A DNA stretch of 14,753 nt from JALZBL01 sp040004775. GTDB lineage: Bacteria > Actinomycetota > Actinomycetes > Mycobacteriales > Jatrophihabitantaceae. The position numbers and the translations under genes are program-made. Numbering within the stretch: the stretch's first letter is position 1; each line of letters starts with the position of its first letter. The stretch lies in assembly GCA_040004775.1 (NCBI GenBank), contig JBDUAD010000070.1, positions 1 through 14,753 on the forward strand, read 5' to 3'. Below, piece by piece: positions 1-9,668 of this stretch. The notes beneath the pieces were generated by a model. That model saw nothing but the letters and a program-made list of their open reading frames with translations, did no database searches and was not told where the DNA came from.

Positions 1-37
1 GCGCTCACGCGGTGTCCCTGGGCGCGCTCACGCGGTG
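1..37. repeat. Short tandem duplication over the DUF4032 stop codon
   Basis: The 14-mer GCGCTCACGCGGTG occurs at 1-14 and again at 24-37, a period of 23 bases. On the minus strand the inner copy contains the last codon and TGA stop of the DUF4032 gene, so the outer copy is a second version of the gene's 3' end lying past the stop. The period is not a multiple of three. The array is cut by the window edge and may continue to the left. Confidence 0.6.
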
Positions 38-1284
38 ATCACCGGGAGCTCCTCGGTCGGCGGGTCGGTGAGGACCTGCACCTTGGCGTCGGGGACGTTG
101 TCCAGGACGTTCTCGACGTAGGACTTGACCGCGGCGCTGCGCCCGACGTCGCGCCCGAGCGATTCGGACAGGAACCAGCGGTGCTCGAGGATCTCGTGGT
201 AGAGCTCGGCATCGGGCAGCTTGGCCCGGGCCGCCGGCGGCACCTGGGACAGCACGTCGTAGAACTTGTCGTCGAGCCAGCGCCGGGCGGCGAGGTCCTC
301 GGGGATCTCCCGGCCGACGTCGGCCGACCACTTGGCCCGGTACCGAGCGAGGTCGGCCAGCAGCCGGCGGGCCTGGTTCTCCTGCACCGACAGCCCGGTG
401 AGTCGGTAGAAGCGGCGGGTGTGGTGGCCCGGCTCGACGATGTGGGTGGCCAGGCGCAGCTTGCGCCCGCCGTCCTCGGGATGGATCTCCATCTCCGAGA
501 CGTCGAAGCCCAGGCCGTTGAGCCGGCGGATGCGCTGGTCGATGAGGTAGTTCTCGCCGCGGGTGACGAAGGCGTCGCTGCGCAACTCCCGCCAGAGGCC
601 CTCGTAGCGCGGCTTGAGCTCGTTGGCCGTCTCGATCGGGTCGATGTCTCTGGACAGCCAGCCGGCGGCTTCCAAGTCGAACAGCTCGCCGGCGATGTTC
701 TCGGTGGCGATGGTGAGGTCGTAGTTGCGCTGGCCGTCGGTGAGCGTCGGGTGGAGCTCACCGGTCTCGGCGTCGACCAGGTAGGCGGCCAGCTCGCCGG
801 CGTCGCGGCGGAAGAGGGTGTTGGACAGCGAGCAGTCCCCCCAGTAGAAGCCGGCCAGGTGCAGGCGGACGAACAGCTGAGCCAGCGCGTCGAGCAGCGA
901 CGTCCGCAGGTCGGGCAGCGTGCGTCCGGTGAACAGCGACCGGTAGGGCAGCGAGAAGGCTAGATGACGGGTGAGCAGCAGGCCGCCGAGGTCCTCGCCC
1001 TCGTCGTCCTCGCGGTCGACCACGGTCCCGAAGGCCTCGACCACCGGCACCGAGCGGGCGGCCAGTTCGCGCAGGAGGACGTGCTCGCGCAGCACGTAGC
1101 GCTCGCTGGCCTCCTTGATCGCGAAGATCTGGCCGTCCACGCGGACGAAGCGCACGACGTGGCGCGAGATCCCGCGCGGAACCTGGACCAGCCGCGGGTC
1201 GTCCCACTCGGCCAAGGGCTCGTCGAAGGGCAGGTCGAGCAGACCGGTGACCACGCCGAGCGTCGTCAGGGTGTAGTCGCTCAT
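28..1284 (-). CDS. DUF4032 domain protein with kinase-like (Kdo/WaaP-type) fold
   Basis: This is a 418-residue protein of unknown substrate. The N-terminal half reads like a small-molecule or lipopolysaccharide-kinase-type protein kinase fold. It has a candidate ATP-binding lysine (IFAIKEAS, K57), a catalytic loop (GFYWGDCSLSN, D150 and N155) and a DFG-like metal-binding aspartate (LVDAETGE, D171). The C-terminal half (about 225-410) resembles the DUF4032 domain common in actinobacteria. No signal peptide or membrane segment is visible, so it is probably cytoplasmic. The ATG at 1284 is preceded by GGAAG (1294-1290) with a five-base gap, which supports this start. The gene is divergent from uvrA. 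A damage-related role would be only positional inference. The family assignment is from remembered motifs and the function is unknown. Confidence 0.85.
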   Translation of the reverse strand: MSDYTLTTLGVVTGLLDLPFDEPLAEWDDPRLVQVPRGISRHVVRFVRVDGQIFAIKEASERYVLREHVLLRELAARSVPVVEAFGTVVDREDDEGEDLGGLLLTRHLAFSLPYRSLFTGRTLPDLRTSLLDALAQLFVRLHLAGFYWGDCSLSNTLFRRDAGELAAYLVDAETGELHPTLTDGQRNYDLTIATENIAGELFDLEAAGWLSRDIDPIETANELKPRYEGLWRELRSDAFVTRGENYLIDQRIRRLNGLGFDVSEMEIHPEDGGRKLRLATHIVEPGHHTRRFYRLTGLSVQENQARRLLADLARYRAKWSADVGREIPEDLAARRWLDDKFYDVLSQVPPAARAKLPDAELYHEILEHRWFLSESLGRDVGRSAAVKSYVENVLDNVPDAKVQVLTDPPTEELPVITA

Positions 1285-1345
1285 GGCGGCTTCCAGCGTA
1301 GGACCAACCGCGTCCGGGCAGCAGCTCGCGGCCCGGCCGGTCGCG

Positions 1346-1351
1346 TAGAAT
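1346..1351 (+). promoter_or_regulatory. Candidate upstream -10 element for uvrA
   Basis: TAGAAT fits the actinobacterial -10 consensus TAnnnT and stands out in very GC-rich sequence. A start point near 1358 would give uvrA a leader of about 120 bases containing the 12-base palindrome CCGGCCGGCCGG (1373-1384). No convincing -35 lies 16-18 bases upstream, so this is a weak call. Confidence 0.35.
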
Positions 1352-1419
1352 CGGCGCTCGACGTGCGCGGTCCCGGCCGGCCGGCGCCGACCTTCGCACA
1401 TCGTCGTTGCCCGCGCTCG

Positions 1420-1442
1420 TTGTCGTACTGCCGAACTACCGT
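1420..1442 (+). promoter_or_regulatory. Candidate RecA-independent DNA-damage promoter of uvrA (PafBC type)
   Basis: TTGTCG (1420-1425) and TACCGT (1437-1442) are separated by exactly 11 bases. This is the spacing of the mycobacterial RecA-independent damage-inducible promoter, TTGTCR-gtg-N8-TAnnnT, which is activated by PafBC. The less conserved gtg triplet is TAC here. Transcription would start near 1449 and leave a leader of about 30 bases before the GTG at 1480. Excision-repair genes are known members of this regulon in mycobacteria. Assignment to this gene is inference from the match and its position. Confidence 0.6.
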
Positions 1443-1479
1443 CGGCGGGGCTGTGGCCCCCGACTCGAGAGAAGATCGT

Positions 1480-4395
<2,916 letters not shown>

Positions 4396-4448
4396 TGCCT
4401 CGGTTCGGCGCCAGCTGGGCAGCTCCGATGGGCCGGCCGTCCCCGATG

Positions 4449-4501
4449 GTTGGCCCCGTAGCGGTCTTTCTGTCGGCGAGTCCCGCTGCAGTGAGGCCAA
4501 C
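4449..4501 (+). other. Two-tier hairpin between uvrA and the deaminase gene
   Basis: GTTGGCC (4449-4455) is the exact complement of GGCCAAC (4495-4501). Inside it, GTAGCGG (4458-4464) pairs with CCGCTGC (4483-4489) with one G-U pair. The apical loop is 18 bases, and the internal loop is 2 against 5 bases. No U tract follows, so it is not a classical intrinsic terminator. It ends ten bases before the GAGG ribosome-binding site (4511-4514) of the next gene, which would fit a 5' leader structure. Pairing by chance is not excluded at this GC content. Confidence 0.4.
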
Positions 4502-4519
4502 GTTCGCGCTGAGGCGCGG

Positions 4520-5608
4520 ATGAGCGTCCCGCCCGCTGCCGTTGAGTTGACCGGCTTCATTGCCGGGCTGCCCAAGGCCGAGCTGCACGTGCACCACGTC
4601 GGGTCGGCCTCGCCGCGCACCGTTGCCGCTCTCGCCGCGCGGCATGCCGGCTCCACCCCGGTGCCGGCTGACGAGGACCGGCTGGCCGAGTACTTCACGT
4701 TCACCGACTTCGCGCACTTCGTCACCGTGTACCTGTCGGTGGTCGACCTGATCCGCGACGCCGAGGACGTGCGCACGCTCACGTACGAGGTCGCCCGCGA
4801 CCTGGCCGCGCAGAACGTCCGCTACGTCGAGCTCACCCTCACGCCGTACTCCTCGGTGGCGCGCGGCATCCCCGCTGCGGCGTACTGCGAGGCGATCGAG
4901 GACGCCCGCCGCGCGGTCGAATCCGAATACGACCTGACGCTGCGCTGGTGCTTCGACATCCCGGGTGAAGCCGGTGTCCCGGCCGCCGACGTCACCCTCG
5001 ACGTCGCACTGAACCACCGCCCGGACGGGCTGGTCAGCTTCGGTCTCGGCGGGCCGGAGGTCGGCGTGCCCCGCCGCGCATTCGCCGAGCACTTCGCCCG
5101 CGCCCGGGCGGCCGGCCTGCACAGTGTTCCTCACGCCGGGGAGTCCACCGGCGCGGACACCGTGTGGTCGGCGCTGCGTGACCTCGGCGCCGAGCGCATT
5201 GGACACGGCATCGCGGCGGCGGGGGACCCGGCGCTGATGGCCTATCTGCGCGACCACGACGTCGCCCTCGAGGTCTGCCCCACGTCGAACGTGCGCACGC
5301 GCTCGGTGCCCAATCTGGCCGCCCATCCGCTGCCGGCCCTGGTGGCGGCCGGGGTGCCGGTGACGGTCAACTCCGACGACCCGCCGATGTTCTCCACGAC
5401 GCTGAATGAGGAGTACGTGGTGGCCGGCCGGCTGCTCGGTCTCGACGCCGCCGGCCTGGCCGAGCTGGCCCGTGCCGGCGTGCGGTACTCCTTCGCCGAC
5501 GACACCCGGCGGCGGGAGATCCTCACCGCAATCGACGCCTACGTCGGCCGGCTGGCCGAACCTGATCAAGGTGGTTCCGGACGGCAAACCGTCGGGCCCG
5601 GCCACTAG
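4520..5608 (+). CDS. Adenosine deaminase superfamily protein (adenosine or aminodeoxyfutalosine deaminase)
   Basis: This is a 362-residue zinc-dependent amidohydrolase of the adenosine/AMP deaminase family, predicted to replace an exocyclic purine amino group with oxygen. The metal and catalytic residues are all visible: HVH (H23, H25), HAGES (H205 zinc, E208 general acid), RIGHG (H229) and NSDDP (D286, D287). The usual HxHLDG is HVHHVGS here, a form I associate with a distinct actinobacterial branch. Members of this superfamily also deaminate 6-aminodeoxyfutalosine in the futalosine route to menaquinone, so the substrate is uncertain and no other menaquinone gene is in view. The ATG at 4520 follows GAGG with five bases between. 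The C-terminal tail (RLAEPDQGGSGRQT) ends ten bases before uvrC, so the two may be co-transcribed. It is cytoplasmic, with no signal peptide. Confidence 0.85.
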   Translation: MSVPPAAVELTGFIAGLPKAELHVHHVGSASPRTVAALAARHAGSTPVPADEDRLAEYFTFTDFAHFVTVYLSVVDLIRDAEDVRTLTYEVARDLAAQNVRYVELTLTPYSSVARGIPAAAYCEAIEDARRAVESEYDLTLRWCFDIPGEAGVPAADVTLDVALNHRPDGLVSFGLGGPEVGVPRRAFAEHFARARAAGLHSVPHAGESTGADTVWSALRDLGAERIGHGIAAAGDPALMAYLRDHDVALEVCPTSNVRTRSVPNLAAHPLPALVAAGVPVTVNSDDPPMFSTTLNEEYVVAGRLLGLDAAGLAELARAGVRYSFADDTRRREILTAIDAYVGRLAEPDQGGSGRQTVGPGH

Positions 5609-5611
5609 GCT
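5606..5611 (+). promoter_or_regulatory. Candidate -10 element for leaderless uvrC transcript
   Basis: TAGGCT matches TAnnnT and lies exactly seven bases before the uvrC GTG (5619), the spacing expected when transcription begins at or next to the start codon. uvrC has no recognisable Shine-Dalgarno sequence, which agrees with leaderless translation, common in actinobacteria. The first three bases of the element are the TAG stop of the upstream deaminase gene. No -35 is convincing. Confidence 0.5.
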
Positions 5612-5618
5612 CGGTGCC

Positions 5619-7664
5619 GTGCCCGACCCGTCGACGTACCGCCCGGCGACGGGGACCATCCCGGTGGAGCCGGGGGTGTACCGCTTCCGCGACGAACGCG
5701 GGCGGGTCATCTACGTCGGCAAGGCCAAGAGCCTGCGCCAGCGGCTCAACTCCTACTTCGCCGACCTCTCCGCGCTGCACCCGCGGACCCGGCAGATGGT
5801 CACCACGGCGGCCGGCGTGGAGTGGACCATCGTTGGCACCGAGGTCGAGGCGCTGCAGCTCGAGTACAACTGGATCAAGGAGTTCGACCCGCGGTTCAAC
5901 GTCCGGTACCGCGACGACAAGTCCTATCCATCGCTCGCCGTCACCCTCTACGAGGAGTATCCGCGGCTGCAGGTCATGCGCGGGCCGAAGAAGAAGGGCG
6001 TGCGCTACTTCGGCCCCTACGCCCACGCCTGGGCGATCCGCGAGACGCTGGACCTGCTCCTGCGGGTCTTCCCGGCCCGCACCTGTAGCGCCGGAGTGTT
6101 CACGCGGGCCCGCCAGGTCGGCCGGCCCTGTCTGCTCGGCTACATCGGCAAGTGCAGCGCGCCCTGCGTCGGCCGGGTCAGCGCCGAGGAGCACCGCGCG
6201 ATCGTCGACGACTTCTGCGACTTCATGGCCGGCCAGACCGACACCCTGATGCGCCGCATGGAGAAGGAGATGACCGTCGCCGCGGCCGATCTCGAGTTCG
6301 AACGTGCGGCCCGGCTGCGCGACGACCTCGGGGCGCTGCGCCGGGCGATGGAGAAGCAGCAGGTGGTCCTCGGCGACGGCACGGACGCCGACGTCGTGGC
6401 GTTCGCCCAGGACGAGCTCGAGGCCGCGGTGCAGGTCTTCCATGTGCGCGGCGGCCGGGTGCGCGGTCAGCGCGGCTGGACCATCGATAAGGTGGAGGAG
6501 ACCACCACCGCGCAACTGGTCGAGCAGTTCGTCACCCAGGTCTACGGCGATGCCGGCAGCGGTGATGCCATCCCGCGCCAGATCCTCGTGCCCGAGCTAC
6601 CGGAGGACACCGAGGCGCTCACCCAGTGGCTCAGCCAGCGCCGCGGCAGTCGCGTGTCCATGCGCATCCCCCAGCGCGGGGACAAGCGGGCGCTCATGGA
6701 GACGGTGGGCCGCAACGCCGCTCAGGCGTTCACCCAGCACAAGCTCAAGCGGGCCTCGGACCTGACCGCGCGGTCCCTGGCCTTGTCCGAGCTTCAGGAG
6801 GCGCTCGGCCTGGCCGACGCGCCATTGCGGATCGAGTGCTTCGACATCAGCCACAATCAGGGCAGCGACGTCGTGGCCAGCATGGTCGTGTTCGAGGACG
6901 GACTGGCCCGGCGCAGTGAGTACCGGCGCTTCGCCATGCGCTCGGGGACCGGGGACACCGACTGGATCGCCGAGACCATCCGGCGGCGCTTCGCCCGCTA
7001 CCTCGACACCCAGTCCTCGGCGTCAGCCGACCGGCCGGACGCGGCCGAGAACAGCGGTGGGGGTGCGGTCGTTACGGTCGACGACACGGACAGCATCGGT
7101 GTGATCGACGCAGTAAGTCGCCGGTTCGCCTATCCGCCCAACCTCGTCGTGGTCGACGGCGGCGCACCCCAGGCCGCGGCTGCGCAAACCGTGCTGGACG
7201 ACCTCGGCATCACTGACGTTGCGGTGGTGGGCCTGGCCAAACGGCTGGAGGAGGTGTGGCCGCCGTTCGAGCAGTACCCGATCATCCTGCCCCGCACGTC
7301 CGAAGCGCTGTACCTGTTGCAACGGGTCCGCGACGAGGCTCACCGCTTCGCCATCACCTATCACCGCCAGAAGCGCTCCCGATCGATGACCGAGTCGGCC
7401 CTGGACGGTGTGCCCGGTCTCGGCCAGACCCGGCGCAAGACCCTGCTGCGCCGGTTCGGGTCGCTGGCCGCACTGCGCCGGGCCACGGTGGAGGAGGTCA
7501 TGGAGGTGCCGGGCATCGGCCGCCAGACCGCCGAGGCGGTGGTCACCGCGTTGGCCGGCGCCCAGCGGGCGGTGGAGCCGGCGGTCAACACCGCGACCGG
7601 CGAGGTGTTGGAACCCGAGCCGTTGCCTCCGGCGGCCACCGACCGGGCGGACCAGCGCCCGTGA
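5619..7664 (+). CDS. uvrC: UvrABC excinuclease subunit C
   Basis: UvrC makes the 3' and 5' incisions around a lesion held by UvrB. In its 681 residues I see an N-terminal GIY-YIG nuclease (GVY 19-21, YVG 32-34, R40), four cysteines (C156, C171, C179, C183) in the pattern reported to hold an iron-sulfur cluster, and a UVR motif binding UvrB (about 220-255, FERAARLRDDL). The RNase H-like 5' nuclease follows, with acidic residues D409 (CFDISH) and D513 (VVVDGG) and H575, and then tandem helix-hairpin-helix motifs (about 594-650, VPGLG and VPGIG). A loop of about 35 residues (about 467-502) rich in small and acidic residues interrupts the RNase H domain; similar insertions occur in actinobacterial UvrC. 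The GTG at 5619 is chosen because VPDPSTYRP matches family N-termini; longer in-frame starts run inside the deaminase gene. The stop overlaps rapZ as GTGA. Confidence 0.97.
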   Translation: MPDPSTYRPATGTIPVEPGVYRFRDERGRVIYVGKAKSLRQRLNSYFADLSALHPRTRQMVTTAAGVEWTIVGTEVEALQLEYNWIKEFDPRFNVRYRDDKSYPSLAVTLYEEYPRLQVMRGPKKKGVRYFGPYAHAWAIRETLDLLLRVFPARTCSAGVFTRARQVGRPCLLGYIGKCSAPCVGRVSAEEHRAIVDDFCDFMAGQTDTLMRRMEKEMTVAAADLEFERAARLRDDLGALRRAMEKQQVVLGDGTDADVVAFAQDELEAAVQVFHVRGGRVRGQRGWTIDKVEETTTAQLVEQFVTQVYGDAGSGDAIPRQILVPELPEDTEALTQWLSQRRGSRVSMRIPQRGDKRALMETVGRNAAQAFTQHKLKRASDLTARSLALSELQEALGLADAPLRIECFDISHNQGSDVVASMVVFEDGLARRSEYRRFAMRSGTGDTDWIAETIRRRFARYLDTQSSASADRPDAAENSGGGAVVTVDDTDSIGVIDAVSRRFAYPPNLVVVDGGAPQAAAAQTVLDDLGITDVAVVGLAKRLEEVWPPFEQYPIILPRTSEALYLLQRVRDEAHRFAITYHRQKRSRSMTESALDGVPGLGQTRRKTLLRRFGSLAALRRATVEEVMEVPGIGRQTAEAVVTALAGAQRAVEPAVNTATGEVLEPEPLPPAATDRADQRP

Positions 7665-8572
7665 CCCGCGGGCCGGACGACACCGAGGACGGCCCGGCCG
7701 AACGCGGCGGACTCGACACCGTGGTGGTCACCGGGCTGAGCGGCGCCGGTCGCAGCACCGCGGCCAAGTGTCTGGAGGACCTCGGCTACTTCGTCGTGGA
7801 CAACCTGCCGCCGGAGCTGATCAGCACCATGGTCGACCTCGGCAGCCGCACCAAGGGCGCGGTGACCAAGCTGGCCGTCGTGATGGACGTGCGCAGCCGG
7901 GCGTTCTCCTCCGACCTGCGCGCCGTGATCGACGACCTGGCCGCGCGGGGAATGGCTCCGCGGGTGCTGTTCCTGGAGGCGTCCGACGAGGTGCTGGTCC
8001 GCCGGTTCGAGAGCGTCCGGCGCGAGCACCCGTTGCAGGGCGGTGGCCGCCTGACCGACGGCATCACCGCCGAGCGCGAGCTGCTCAGCCCGCTGCGCGA
8101 CACCGCCGACCTCGTCCTCGACACCTCCGGGCGCTCGATCAACCAGCTCCGCCAGATGATCAGCGAGACCTTCGTCGGCGAGCGTTCGGACCGGCCGCGG
8201 CTGCGGGCAACCGTGGTCTCGTTCGGGTTCAAGTACGGCCTGCCGCTGGACGCCGACCTGGTCGTCGACCTGCGGTTCCTGCCCAACCCATTCTGGATCC
8301 CGGAGCTGCGCGAGTTGACCGGCCAGCACCAGGCGGTGCGCGACTACGTTCTGAGCCAGGAGGGCGCCGGGCCGTTCCTCGATCAGTACACCGCGCTGCT
8401 GGAGACGATCGGCGCCGGGTACCGCCGCGAGGGTAAGCACTACCTGACGCTGGCCGTGGGCTGCACGGGCGGCAAGCACCGGTCGGTGGCGATCAGCGAG
8501 GCCCTGGCCACCCGGCTCACCGAGCGCGGTGTACACGCCAGCGTCGTGCACCGCGATCTGGGACGCGAGTGA
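7661..8572 (+). CDS. rapZ: RapZ/YvcJ-family nucleotide-binding protein
   Basis: This 303-residue P-loop protein belongs to the family of E. coli RapZ, an RNA adaptor in amino-sugar control, and Bacillus YvcJ. In actinobacteria its biochemical role is poorly defined. The N-terminal P-loop is GLSGAGRST (25-33) with arginine R31 where the Walker lysine normally sits. It is followed by the family hallmark FVVDNLPPELI (about 44-54). The C-terminal half carries the second hallmark, GCTGGKHRSVAI (about 267-278). The first 17 residues are acidic and not conserved. The GTG start overlaps the uvrC TGA by four bases and has no clear ribosome-binding site, so translation is probably coupled to uvrC. The stop overlaps the yvcK start in the same way. 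It is cytoplasmic, with no membrane segment. Confidence 0.95.
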   Translation: MTRGPDDTEDGPAERGGLDTVVVTGLSGAGRSTAAKCLEDLGYFVVDNLPPELISTMVDLGSRTKGAVTKLAVVMDVRSRAFSSDLRAVIDDLAARGMAPRVLFLEASDEVLVRRFESVRREHPLQGGGRLTDGITAERELLSPLRDTADLVLDTSGRSINQLRQMISETFVGERSDRPRLRATVVSFGFKYGLPLDADLVVDLRFLPNPFWIPELRELTGQHQAVRDYVLSQEGAGPFLDQYTALLETIGAGYRREGKHYLTLAVGCTGGKHRSVAISEALATRLTERGVHASVVHRDLGRE

Positions 8573-9546
8573 CCGCCGGGCACCGGCGCACGGTGGCCCT
8601 CGGCGGCGGCCACGGCTTGTTCGCGTCGCTGACTGCCTTGCGCCGGCTGCCGGGGGAGCTGACCGCGGTGGTCACCGTCGCCGACGACGGCGGTTCCTCG
8701 GGCCGGATCCGCCGCGAACTGGGCGTCCTTCCACCAGGTGATCTGCGGATGGCGCTGGCCGCGCTGGCCGGCACCGGTGCGGTCGAGCAGGCGTGGGCCG
8801 ACCTGTATCAGCACCGGTTCAATGGCAGCGGCGCCCTGGCCGGGCACCCGGTCGGCAACCTGGTGCTGACCGGTCTGATGGAGCAGCTCGGGGACCCCGT
8901 GGCCGCGTTGGACCGGGCCGCCTCGGTGCTGGGCTGCGTCGGACGGGTGCTGCCGATGAGCAACGTGCCGCTCGATCTGGTGGCGGAGGTGGACGCGTTC
9001 GATCGGGACGACCCGGTGCGCGGCCGGCGGATCCGCGGCCAGAGCGCCATCGCTACAACGCCCGGACGGGTGCGGTCGGTGTCGGTCGAACCCGCGGCCG
9101 CACCGGCGTGTGCCGCGGCCGTGCAGGCGGTGCAGCGGGCCGACGCCATCGTGCTCGGACCAGGATCGTGGTTCACCAGCGTGCTGCCCCATCTGCTGAT
9201 GCCTGAGCTGGCCGCGGCGCTGACTGACACGCGGGCTCAGGTCGTGGTCACTCTCAACCTGGTTCCCCAGCCGGGCGAGACCGATGGGTTCTCTCCGCGC
9301 GACCACCTGGCCGTGCTGCGCGAGTACTGCCCAGGGCTGCCGGTGGCCGCGGTGGTGGCCGACGAGACGGCGCTGGCCGACCACGGCCCGGATCTGGTGC
9401 AGGAGGTGGACCGCCTCGGCGCGCGCCTCGTCGTCGGTCGGCTGCGCTCGGGCGACGGGCTCGACCGGCACGACCCGGACGCGCTGGCCGCGGCCCTGGC
9501 GTCGGCGCTGCAGCCGGAGGGCGCCCTGGCGTCCGATCCGGCATGA
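8569..9546 (+). CDS. yvcK: YvcK/CofD-like family protein (gluconeogenesis factor)
   Basis: This 325-residue Rossmann-like protein belongs to the CofD/YvcK group. Bacillus YvcK and the mycobacterial homologue CuvA are needed for growth on certain carbon sources and for cell-wall metabolism; Bacillus YvcK binds UDP-sugars. Hallmarks seen are a glycine-rich loop LGGGHGLFASL (11-21), TVADDGGSSGRIRRELG (about 36-52, D39 and D40) and PPGDLR (55-60). Further on are GHPVGNLVL and PMSNVPLDL, then a C-terminal segment with GPGSWFTSVLP. The GTG start at 8569 overlaps the rapZ stop as GTGA, implying coupled translation. After its TGA a 122-base spacer with repeats precedes whiA. Confidence 0.95.
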   Translation: MTAGHRRTVALGGGHGLFASLTALRRLPGELTAVVTVADDGGSSGRIRRELGVLPPGDLRMALAALAGTGAVEQAWADLYQHRFNGSGALAGHPVGNLVLTGLMEQLGDPVAALDRAASVLGCVGRVLPMSNVPLDLVAEVDAFDRDDPVRGRRIRGQSAIATTPGRVRSVSVEPAAAPACAAAVQAVQRADAIVLGPGSWFTSVLPHLLMPELAAALTDTRAQVVVTLNLVPQPGETDGFSPRDHLAVLREYCPGLPVAAVVADETALADHGPDLVQEVDRLGARLVVGRLRSGDGLDRHDPDALAAALASALQPEGALASDPA

Positions 9547-9563
9547 TCTTGTTCGTGAGCACT

Positions 9564-9598
9564 GTGTCCGACCGGACGTGACACGGTCCGACCGGACG
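9564..9598. promoter_or_regulatory. Paired dyads in the yvcK-whiA spacer, candidate WhiA operator
   Basis: GTGTC (9564-9568) and GACAC (9580-9584) form a perfect inverted repeat with an 11-base spacer. GACAC is the pentamer reported for WhiA binding in Streptomyces. Superimposed on it, GTCCGACCGGACG occurs twice (9566-9578 and 9586-9598), exactly 20 bases apart, or about two helical turns; each copy is itself a GTCCG/CGGAC dyad. The site lies 70-105 bases before the whiA GTG. Autoregulation is inference: the pentamer is short and common in coding DNA. Confidence 0.4.
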
Positions 9599-9608
9599 GC
9601 GACAGCAC

Positions 9609-9668
9609 GATGACGGGGGCACGGATGACGGGGGCACGGATGACGGGGGCACGGATGACGGGGGCACG
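9609..9668 (+). repeat. Four perfect 15-base tandem repeats abutting the whiA start
   Basis: GATGACGGGGGCACG is repeated four times without a mismatch, and the last copy ends at the base before the whiA GTG (9669). Each unit contains an ATG and a GGGGG run that sits five bases before the ATG of the next unit, or four bases before the whiA GTG. The array therefore multiplies a ribosome-binding-site and start-codon cassette. Perfect identity suggests recent expansion, for example by slippage. The unit length keeps the reading frame. Confidence 0.9.

Noticed and set aside
1295..1300. TACGCT on the minus strand as -10 of the DUF4032 gene
   Set aside because: The start point would fall near 1288, downstream of the GGAAG ribosome-binding site at 1294-1290, which would then not be transcribed. 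The real promoter is probably further upstream and I could not identify it.
5558..5577. GAACC-N10-GGTTC inverted repeat near the end of the deaminase gene as a LexA box or terminator for uvrC control
   Set aside because: The spacer is 10 bases rather than 4, no U tract follows, and it is within coding sequence. A short chance dyad is the simpler reading.
9549..9571. TTGTTCGTG in the yvcK-whiA spacer as a second damage-type promoter
   Set aside because: The fifth base of TTGTCR is wrong, and the sequence eight bases after the GTG is GTCCGA rather than TAnnnT.
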